A stretch of 64,000 nt of DNA. Origin: Saccharum officinarum (Eukaryota > Streptophyta > Magnoliopsida > Poales > Poaceae). Under the pieces are notes generated by a model that ran no database searches, was not told the DNA's origin, and saw only the letters and a program-made list of their open reading frames with translations. Positions 34,306 through 43,259 of this stretch are shown piece by piece (the first letter of the stretch is position 1; each line of letters starts with the position of its first letter). A program made the position numbers and the translations under genes. Location of the stretch: contig CM036188.1 in NCBI GenBank assembly GCA_020631735.1, positions 15,294,214-15,358,213 of the forward strand, written 5' to 3'.

Positions 34306-34831
34306 CTCTAGAGACTAATTTTTTTAGATATAGTGTGTATTTTATTTTCAGTGAACATTGTAATTAGTCAACCATTGTATATACAATAACACTTTGTGCA
34401 ATTCTCTTCTATGTACAGAATCATCTGTCTAATAAAAATATTCAATATTATTTCGTTTTGTCTAGAGATCTGTAGTTTATAGTTGTGGCTGATTGTTGTA
34501 TAAAGTACATTTAATTGTCCAAGCTTTTTGGCGGAAAAGAATTACTATTTTGCAGCATATATATAATTATAATAACAAATCCCGAAAGCATATGGCATAT
34601 TTTCACAGCAACACATGTATGCATTGGTGAAACATAGACACATCCGTTGCTAGCTTGCAACACTTATATACATCACTTACCAATGCATATATATATATGT
34701 GTTGCAATAGAACCTTGTAATGCCACTTTTAGCAACGCATATAACACGCGTCAGTATAGACCATAACAACACTTATTTAGGCTTTTAGTAACACATATAT
34801 GCGTTACTAGAGGGGTGTGCCTCTTGTAGTG
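34306..34831 (+). mobile_element. CACTA 3' end (copy A)
   Basis: Ends gtgtgcctcttgtagtg at 34,831, the complement of a CACTACAAGAG terminus. The preceding 300 bases hold subterminal words such as gcaacgcatata, atatatgcgttactag and gttgctagcttgcaac in both orientations. The 5' end of the element is not in the window. Confidence 0.7.
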
Positions 34832-35230
34832 ATTGAGGACACCATCGACAACAAAGACATAGGCACAAGTCTTATTATGATAGATCTTCTCTTCGTCAGA
34901 GTACGTACTCGCCTTACCTAGCGCTATAGATTGTGGAACGTAGAAAACATTGGGAAGCATGAGAAGTTTTATTAGGATGCAATTCAACACTATGCAGACT
35001 TCATGAAGGAGCTAGTACCACCCGATCCTCTCATCACTCTAATGCGTGCAAAAGGTCATTCTTTTTGGGACCTTGTAGCGACGATTCTGTTGCCTCTTGG
35101 TTAGGTTTTTTGGTTCTAGTTGTTGGAAAAGGTTTGGTGTGGCACATCCCAATCCATCCATAGTTGCATTAGGTGGTTTTTGGCTGTTGGTTTCTATGAT
35201 GAGTTCCAATATTAGAGACGTGGCTCAATC

Positions 35231-36882
35231 TATCTTGAGGTATTTATTCTCTCCTAACACAATCCATTAAGATCCTATCTTTAAGCAAATAAAACAACAA
35301 TATCTAAGGATGAAATTCGGGGCCTTCGGCCCCTATGCGCCGGCATGGCCTAGCCACTAGTGTGGCCCCGACGCCTATAGGTGATGCTGGTCATAACACA
35401 TCTCCTATCATTCACTACAACACAAACCCCCATATTACAACATATGTCTTGGAACGGTACCAAAATGCGTTGCAGGTGTTCCCAACCTCCTCCACTTCCC
35501 ACGCCGCCCTGCGAGTAAGCGTTCATTATATTCTGTCTTCCGTAGTCCACGGCTCCTCGCCACAGCAGTTCGCCAGTTCTTATTCCTATTCCCATCCTTT
35601 GTTAGGCCACAGCTTTGTTCACCCCCTCCCTTGCAGATGCTGCCGTTCGAGTCGTGCGGAGCCATGGCAGCCGCCCGGGCACACAGCCACCACCGCCCAC
35701 CGGCCAAGTGCAGCCAGCGTCACGGCCGCACGGGACATACGAGCAGCAGTGGACCCAATCTGCACTGCAGGTCGTGTTTGGGAGATGCAGTAGCGGCAAC
35801 TTGCTGAGGCCATCCGCAGGGCAATCCACTCCGCATCCACCATATCTGCAAATAGACATGTTCTGATCTGATCTCCTCAAACCTTTGTGTCCTATATGCT
35901 AGATCCATTGTGTGGCCCCCTTCTGGTTGGATCAGAAAGATCTGGTTGATTATATTGCCCTCGGTACAATCATCTTCCCATCACAGAGTACTTCCTCAAA
36001 TCACTAATCGCTGTTTCAAACCTTGCCCAGTTCATGCATTGTGGTAAACTAGTAATTATTGCAGCAGCCTCGTATAATCATAGTTGGTGTCGTTTGCTTG
36101 AGCAGCAGATTAGAGAAACACTGCCCACGACAGTGGTACTCTGTACAGATGGGGCCGATGGTTTGGTAGGTCGTCATGTAAATTCAATATTTTTTTTACT
36201 TCTCCCATATTCTTTTCGTACATGATTTTTTATTGAATTTCTGATATTTCTGTGTGATTACTGTGAGTTTTTATTTTCTCAAACTTGTGAAAGCAAAGGG
36301 AAATCTTCTGAATTTTGTTATGTGAATCTGTGAATCTATGATATAGGTATGAGCTATGAAAGACCAAAGAATAAATAATTACTAAGAAACTAAGGTCTGG
36401 TCTGGCAAGGTAAGGCTATCCCAAGTATATACAGTTTGCTGTCTATAATTTTAGCATTGTTTGATTCTAATATTCAATTATTATATGTTTGCAGACCTGA
36501 TATGTACTTTATATTGCTTCTAAATTTTGCATTATATTTTTTGTCCGTCTAATTATTTTCTGCCTTATCTTTGATGACTAGTCAGTTGGATATACAGCAG
36601 ACATGATAGAAATACAGGTGGATTTTATTCTCATGTAATTTGCATATAAAAAGGTTTATGTAACGCAACTTCTCAATGCTTCCTCCATGCTAAGACATAA
36701 CTAATAGTATTGTACGATGCTAAAGTTCTTTGATGCTCTTGATATATAGTGTACATACACAAAGGAACACTTTTGTTTTTTTTTTCCAGATCTGAATAAC
36801 CTGGAGTCTCTGATCTGAAAAGAGAGATTACTTGGCAGTAATGAATTTGAGCACTTCACTGAGATTCAATTTATTTTTGGGC
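35231..36882 (+). other. Unassigned insert with GC-rich open frames
   Basis: Separates the two copies of the duplicated segment. A stem-loop ggggccttcggcccc lies at 35,319-35,333. From 35,335 to 35,870 the DNA is GC-rich. An open frame from 35,615 contains GTYEQQWTQSALQVVFGRCS and follows a ttgcag acceptor-like site. Near 36,034-36,170 another frame reads MHCGKLVIIAAASYNHSWCR and meets a GTAGGT donor-like site. These look like exon fragments, but I do not recognise the genes. The remainder to 36,882 is AT-rich and non-coding. Confidence 0.35.
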
Positions 36883-37136
36883 GGCTTAAGTGCTAATTCA
36901 GTTCAACTGCTTTTACGGCAGGGATGTAGATGAAGGATACGAAGGATTCTTTAATTTTCTGACAGCTGTGTAGGAACAGGCATATATGCGCATTGACTCT
37001 GTATTTTCCGGCTTAAGTGCTAATTCAGTTCAACTGCTTTTACGGCAGGGATGTAGATGAAGGATACGAAGGATTCTTTAATTTTCTGACAGCTGTGTAG
37101 GAACAGGCATATATGCGCATTGACTCTGTATTTTCC
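36883..37136. repeat. Perfect tandem duplication of 127 bp
   Basis: 36,883-37,009 and 37,010-37,136 appear identical by eye, from ggcttaagtgctaattcagt to cattgactctgtattttcc. Each copy contains a frame reading DVDEGYEGFFNFLTAV. Either a very recent event or an assembly artefact. Confidence 0.9.
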
Positions 37137-38269
37137 TTCAGTGACATATACATATTCATTGGAAAAAAATAGCATGTATTTTCTAAATGCATATGTTCTT
37201 ACAAAAGCACTCTATATTTTGACAGAGGACAAGTACATAATATTTTGGGATGTTCATATGATTGAAGGACGAAGAACAACATTTCAGATGATTGAAGGAC
37301 GAGAACAACATTTCAGATGATTGAAGGACGAAGAACAACATTTTTCTCTAGAGACTAATTTTTTTAGATATAGTGTGTATTTTATTTTCAGTGAACTTTG
37401 TATTTAGTCAACCATTGTATATACAATAACACTTTGTGCAATTCTCTTCTATGTACAGAATCATTTGTCTAATAAAAATATTCAATATTATTTGGTTTTG
37501 TCTAGAGATCTGTAGTTTATAGTTGTGGCTGATTGTTGTATAAAGTACCTTTAATTGGACAAGCTGTTTGGCGGAAAAGAATTACTATTTTGCAGCATAT
37601 ATATAATTATAATAACAAATCCTGAAAGCATATGGCATATTTTCACAGCAACACATGTATGCGTTGGTGAAACATAGACACATCCGTTGCTAGCTTGCAA
37701 CACTTATATACATCACTTACCAATGCATATATATGTGTTGCAATAGAACCTTGCAACGCCACTTTTAGCAACGCATATAACATGCATCGGTATAGACCAT
37801 AACAACACTTATTTGGGCTTTTAGTAGCACATATATGCGTTGCTAGAGGGGTGTGCCTCTTGTAGTGATTGAGGACACCATCGACAACAAAGACATAGGC
37901 ACAAGTCTTATTATGATAGATCTTCTCTTCGTCACAGAGTACGTGCTCGCCTTACCTAGCGCTATAGATTGAGGAACATAGAAAACATTGGGAAGCATGA
38001 GAAGTTTGATTACGATGCAATTCAACACTATGCAGACTTCATGAAGAAGCTAGTACCACCCGATCCTCTCATCACTCTAATGCATGCAAAAGGTCATTCT
38101 TTTTGGGACCTTGTAGCGAAGATTCTGTTGCCTCTTGGTTAGGTTTTTTTTGTTCTATTTGTTGGAAAAGGTTTGGTGTGGCGCATCCCAATCCATCCAT
38201 AGTTGCTTTAGGTGGTTTTTGGCTGTTGGTTTCTATGATGAGTTCCAATATTAGAGACGTGGCTCAATC
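37118..38269. repeat. Duplicated segment, copy B, with minisatellite and CACTA 3' end
   Basis: Counterpart of 34,078-35,230. It contains the 30-bp minisatellite (37,258-37,345) and the CACTA end gtgtgcctcttgtagtg at 37,867, followed by the same attgaggacaccatcgac flank. It continues without a break into duplication copy 1. Confidence 0.9.
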
Positions 38270-38912
38270 AAACATAGGGATGCATTTTGTTGAGCGCTTG
38301 TCTCGGATGAGTTGTCATATTAGAGATGTGTGGCCTAGTGAAACATACATGTCTGTAATGATAGAACAACCATTAATGACGTATCTTGTTGTGAGCTCTC
38401 TCTAACATGTGTGGACTAGAGATCTGTCACACTGTGGGAAATACATCAGAGATGCATTGCAGCATAACCTGTCTCGAATCTCATAATGGAGGCGTGCTCT
38501 TTTTGTTGTACTTCATAATTTTGTGTCTTCTTTCTAACGTTTTGATGTAATGCCAAACCATACATCACATTAACAAGACAAACATGCCATAATATTTCGG
38601 TTACCCATTTTGGTTCAAGAACACTCAATATATTATTTCGTGGACCATCCATATGATAAGATCCGAAATGGTACAGCCCAAATATATGAAGACAAGGAAA
38701 CAACAGCTGACAATAGAGCTAGGATCGATCATCCTAATCAACTATCACAAGTAATCTCTGAAAGAAGGAAACAGAAAGGACATGCCATCGATACTGTTGC
38801 ATCTACAAGCACCACTATAACTTCAAACCAGCATATAAGTTATTTTTGGAAAAAACAAATTGTTGGATAAGATAATAAAAGCTGCAATGACGCCAGTTTT
38901 ATTCCCTGCATC
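38270..38912. other. Conserved spacer downstream of dirigent copy 1
   Basis: Present in both units. An open frame on the plus strand (38,610-38,870, with HPNQLSQVISERRKQKGHAI) is partly preserved in copy 2, but its start differs through small indels. It overlaps the probable 3' untranslated region of the dirigent gene on the other strand. Family not recognised; coding status doubtful. Confidence 0.35.
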
Positions 38913-39858
38913 TTAAACCTGTAGAAAGAGAAAACAAAACTATTGTCACCTTACTGGTTTACCAAACAAGAAAATAACTGCAGAGATGTGCTTGTTAACA
39001 TTGGAACTAAACGGAAATAGAATATACCATTGTGAACTTACCACTGGTGGGATGTAGGTTCCATAAAAATCAAGCTTCTTGTAATTCTCAACATTATTGA
39101 TTTGGACAACTGTGTATTTGATAGTACCACGCGCCATCGATAGTTTCCCCGTCCCACCAATAATGCTCCACTCACCCGTTGCTCCACCATAGTTGTCACC
39201 CATCACTTGCAGAGTAGACCCGCCATAACTATTTCAATAAAATATAACTGTCATGTTATGCAAAGAGACATAGGACATACCAATCTCATTCAGCATACGA
39301 GTAAAATTAAAACAAAACGGAACAACCTAAAAATGATAAATCATATATTTTGGTATATTACATATACTATACATTATATGGAAAATGCTAATAACTAAGA
39401 CCTTCAAATGGTAGCCCAGAATTGATATGAAGGTTAAGAAAACAAAGACTCATTTGTGGATAAAACAATGACCGGATAATAATGTATCTACCTGGCGTCC
39501 TGAAACGCAATGCTGAAATAACATTGCCAGTCAGCGCCAGCAGCTTGGTCAACTTGGATCTGCATGCCTTTTGCACGTGCAACGATATTTGCAGTGGGTA
39601 GTGGTGAATCAAGTATTGTCCAGTCATTAGCAGCGATGCTACCAACCCAAAATTATAACTGGATTGCACTATTATGTGTTGGTTCGGATTTGTTCCACCA
39701 GCAACTTGGTGCAAGTAGTAGGTGGGAAGCTTGATCTCTTGTTCACAGCTTCGGTAGCAGCTGCTGCACACTGATTGTGCGCAAGTGTAAGGACTTGCCA
39801 CGGCTAAGATCAGAAGAGAGATTAAAGGGAAGATCAGGAAGTGGGTCGGACTGGCCAT
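38913..39858 (-). pseudogene. Dirigent-like gene, copy 1, frameshifted in exon 1
   Basis: Dirigent proteins are secreted proteins that guide coupling of phenoxy radicals in lignan and lignin chemistry and in defence. Exons: 39,858-39,492, 39,228-39,042 and 38,918-38,913, with GT-AG introns at the same places as in copy 2. Exon 1 begins MASPTHFLIFPLISLLILAV (signal peptide). Exon 1 is 367 bases against 368 in copy 2. One base is missing near 39,645 (accaacccaa versus accaaatccaa), so after SSYNFG the frame shifts to LVASLLMTGQ and the rest of the domain is lost. Exon 2 still encodes GEWSIIGGTGKLSMARG. Only a truncated protein of about 160 residues with a nonsense C-terminal half could be made if exon 1 read through. 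Promoter and splice sites look intact, so transcription is possible. Confidence 0.88.
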
Positions 39859-39937
39859 GGTTTGGAGATTATATTGTCGGCTGAAGGGAGAGGGCTTTGC
39901 TACTTGTGTCTGTGAGATATGGTTTGAAGAGAAGCTC

Positions 39938-39945
39938 TATTTATA
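39938..39945 (-). promoter_or_regulatory. TATA box of dirigent copy 1
   Basis: tataaata on the minus strand, 80 bases upstream of the ATG, in the context acttgTATAAATAgagctt. The same box stands at the same distance in copy 2. Confidence 0.75.
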
Positions 39946-39977
39946 CAAGTGCTTTCATAGGTTTTACATGGCAACCA

Positions 39978-41223
39978 GCAAGACACAGGTGAGAAAAATA
40001 ATTTCTAATTCCTGATTTCTTGCCGACATTTGAAGGAAATTATAGACATAATGTACTGCAAAGATTTATTTTACAAAGAGTCAATGGATCTGACTCAGGC
40101 CATCAAAAATATATTATTTATGTGTAGATCTGTACAGAACGCAGTACTGACCTTATCTTGTGATTGTGCATACAGCCACACACATGCATGTCCAGTTGGC
40201 ACTTCTATTCTGTTACTATGCACACTCTCGCAACCTTGCAAGCTAGTAGAAACTTACCATGGTTTGCATGCCCGCTAAGACCGTATATACGTTTATTACT
40301 GTAATATTTTCTTGGGCCCTTATATAAATCTCCATGTTATCTCACTTCGATAAAGCCAACATTAACATTTAGCTTACACAAAATAATTCTATGCTATGTC
40401 ACTAACGGATCCAAATAAAAACCACAGACACTCCAAGTAAAGGTGGAGTAATTTAATTTATATTCTTAATGAAGTATGATAAGAAATGCCACATAACTTA
40501 AGCGTCCATTCATGCCCCATATTTCTATTTAGCATTTCATTGAAAGTTATTTTTTCTCTTCTGTGTATATGAGATAATGTAATTTTTTTTCGTATTACAC
40601 TTTATAAGGACAATATAGCCGGAATGATGGTTACATGATACATCGTATAGACATAATGTATAGCAAGACAAAGCTGAGAAAAATAACTTCTAATTCCTGA
40701 TTTCTTGCCGACATTTGAAGGAAATTATAGACATAATGTACTGCAAAGGTTTATTTTACAAAGAGTCAATGGATCTGACTCAGGCCATCAAAAATATATT
40801 ATTTATGGGTAGATCTGCACAGAACGCAGTACTGACTGCATCTTCTGATTGTGCATACAGCCACACACATGCATGTCCAGCAGGCACTTCTATTCTGTTG
40901 CTATGCATACTCTCGCAACCTTGCAAGCTTGTAGAAACTTACCATGGTTTGCATGCTGCTAAGGCCGTATATATGTTTATTACTGTAATATTTGCTATTG
41001 CCCTATATATAAATCTCCATGTTATCTCACTTCGATAAAGATAACACTAACATTTAGCTTACACAAAATAATTCTATGCTATATCACTAACGGATCCAAA
41101 TAAAAACCACAGACACTCCAAGTAAAGGTGGAGTAATTTAATTTATATTCTTAATAAAGTATGATTTGAAATGCCACATAACTTAAGCGTGCATTCATGC
41201 CCCATATTTCTATTTAGCATTTC
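39978..41223. repeat. Duplicated upstream region of dirigent copy 1 (two units of about 685 bp)
   Basis: Units start at caagacacaggtgagaaaaa (39,978) and caagacaaagctgagaaaaa (40,663). Both carry cctgatttcttgccgacatt, acaaagagtcaatggatctg and tcgcaaccttgcaagct. The same doubling exists in copy 2 (48,960 and about 49,650), so it predates the large duplication. Open frames in it (about 82 and 107 codons) contain no known motif and are probably chance. Confidence 0.88.
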
Positions 41224-41465
41224 GCCCTTGTTTAGATTGGAGAAAATTTCAACCCGATGAATAGTACCACTTTCGTCTTATTTGGCAAATATTGTCCAAT
41301 CATAGACCAACTAGGCTCAAAAGATTCATCTCGTGATTTTCAACTAAACTGTGTAATTAGTTATTTTTTTTACCTACATTTAATACTCCATGCAAGCGGT
41401 TTAAAATTGATGTGATGGAGAGAGAGTGAAAAAACTTGGAATTTTGAGGTGAACTAAACAAGGGG
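41224..41465. mobile_element. MITE of 242 bp with 3-bp TTC target duplication, private to copy 1
   Basis: Terminal inverted repeats gcccttgtttag and ctaaacaagggg. The interior has cgtcttatttggcaaat, gattcatctcgtgatttt and aactgtgtaattag, as in the relic at 4,505. The flanks are ttc on each side. The homologous position in copy 2 (about 50,205-50,212) reads tagcatttcattgaaag without the insert, which defines the ends precisely. Confidence 0.92.
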
Positions 41466-41570
41466 TTCATTGAAAGTTATTTTTCTCGTCTGTGTATATG
41501 AGATGATGTAATTTTTTCGTATTACACTTTATAAGGACAATATAGCCGGAATGATGGTTACATAATACAT

Positions 41571-41573
<3 letters not shown>

Positions 41574-41630
<57 letters not shown>
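41574..41630. repeat. (TA)n tract, left part
   Basis: TA dinucleotide run on the left of the inserted element at 41,631. Confidence 0.95.
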
Positions 41631-41634
<4 letters not shown>

Positions 41635-41898
41635 AGAGTATACTCTATAGCTAGCTACAGAATAAGTTATTCTGTAGCCACCTCCATTTACGATAATTTT
41701 ATATACTAATTTATGACAATGTCAGTATATATTTACGATAGTTGAATTACTATAACACATGAGGGTATTTTACCATAATGTTATAGTAAATCACATAGTA
41801 AGGAGTTACTATAATCTCGTAAATTAGCATAGCAATTATCGTAAATCAAAGTGGCTACAGAATAAATTATTTGTAGCCAGCTGTAGGGTAATAGTTCT
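41631..41898. mobile_element. Micron-like element inserted within a (TA)n microsatellite, private to copy 1
   Basis: About 268 bp flanked by TA repeats on both sides. The left end gctagctacagaataagtta with ttctgtagccac pairs with the right end gtggctacagaataaattat followed by ttgtagccagctgtag, giving imperfect inverted ends of about 45 bases. Copy 2 has an uninterrupted (TA)n here (50,313-50,428). Rice Micron elements are known to insert into TA microsatellites; family identity here is by behaviour and not by sequence match. Confidence 0.75.
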
Positions 41899-41919
41899 AT
41901 ATATATTAATATATATATA

Positions 41920-41996
<77 letters not shown>

Positions 41997-42004
41997 TATA
42001 TATA

Positions 42005-42041
<37 letters not shown>
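41899..42041. repeat. (TA)n tract, right part, imperfect
   Basis: TA run with a few interruptions (attata), continuing the microsatellite on the right of the inserted element. Confidence 0.95.
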
Positions 42042-42044
<3 letters not shown>

Positions 42045-43259
42045 ATGACTCCCCAGGAAAGAATCCACTGAAGTTCCTAACATTTTATTAATTATGTGGA
42101 AAAGGAATTAAATTGCAGGGTTGGTATGATATAGTGATTTTGTATTCTGAACAAATAAACCGCGCCAATTAAGAAATGAATCTCACTAGCAGTTGCAATG
42201 TTTTTGATGCAGTGCTACAAACCAAGTGGAAATTCAGGAATCCTTATTATGAGCTTTCGTGGTTACCTGGTATACTTAGAATAGATGTAAGGACGCTATT
42301 GATAAGACTGTCAAGGATCCCAAAATTAATTGAAATATGAATTAATCACAATAAAAGTGTTGAGATTATATTAAGCTGTTAGCCTTGTTGTCATCCCAGA
42401 ACTCACTTATCCCTAAATGTTAATGTCATGATTCAAATTAATTGATGCTCCAGCATCGTGGTAGGTTTTATGCTTGCACGTGCTAAGATCAACACAGCGC
42501 CACCGAAGTACAAAATTCATAAGTATATGTGCGTCCCGATTACACATTATTATAAAGCAAACGGACTAGATTAATGATGTTACATAGAGAGCTAAATGCC
42601 GTACAAATAAACTAACTTGAGCATCAAATCTGGCCACGTACTTACATTTGTCATTTTTTTATAGAAAAAACATTTTTCTTTAGGAATTTGAGAGGGCAGT
42701 GCAAACATTTTTTTTTTGTTTACACTTTATATGGTGCCAGCACGAAATATTGTTACTCATAATACCTCTTGTATGCAGACTAATCCAAAGAAAGAATGGA
42801 CTAACTTTTGTAAATATTATATTAATGTTTAAAAAAGTATTTTAATTGTAAGTTGGTATAATATAGTGCTTTGGTTATTCATAAGAGTACAAGAGGCCAA
42901 TTGAGGACTGAACCTCAAGAGCAGTTGTAATGTTTTCGGTCCGTTCAAGTATATGAGAAACGAAATTTGGAAATATGTTTCAGATTCCTTTATCATTATT
43001 TAAAGTACAAAGAATCCTATGCCGGGATGCAATTGAATATGACTGTCACAGATCTGAAAACTGCTTGCAAGATAAATTAATCTCGAAAAATAAGAATAGT
43101 GATTATATTGACCCGTTAGCCTTGTGGATTCTAATAAGGATCTGTGGCTGGGCTAGCCCAATGGTTGGAAGCTTGCACATGCATAGATCAACACTGCTAC
43201 TTTCTATGGCTGATGTACAGTTTCTGAAATCATTTTTAGAGGCATGCCACCTCACCGAC
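42042..43259. other. Spacer built from two diverged repeats
   Basis: About 42,110-42,500 and 42,840-43,200 resemble each other at low identity (ggttggtatgatatagtg / agttggtataatatagtg; cttgcacgtgctaagatcaa / cttgcacatgcatagatcaa). Both are present in copy 2. The open frame 42,975-43,325 lies in the second repeat and runs into the CACTA element, so it is not annotated as a gene. Confidence 0.5.

Larger units (their letters stand above)
34078..35230. repeat. Duplicated segment, copy A, with CACTA 3' end
   Basis: Matches 37,118-38,269 over its whole length, from gcgcattgactctgtatttt to gagacgtggctcaatc, with only scattered differences. It includes a 30-bp minisatellite, a CACTA terminus and the same flank beyond the terminus, so the copies arose by segmental duplication rather than by transposition. 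The part from about 34,990 also matches the start of duplication copy 2 at 46,966. Confidence 0.9.

Noticed and set aside
35231..35360. Possible short Helitron (hairpin ggggccttcggcccc followed by ctag)
   Set aside because: Hairpin-to-end spacing is loose, the 5' end lacks a convincing TC start, and no empty site supports the boundaries.
40715..41038. 107-codon frame repeated upstream of both dirigent genes
   Set aside because: It lies in the doubled upstream region. It has no motif, and its frame lengths vary between the four copies as expected for chance.
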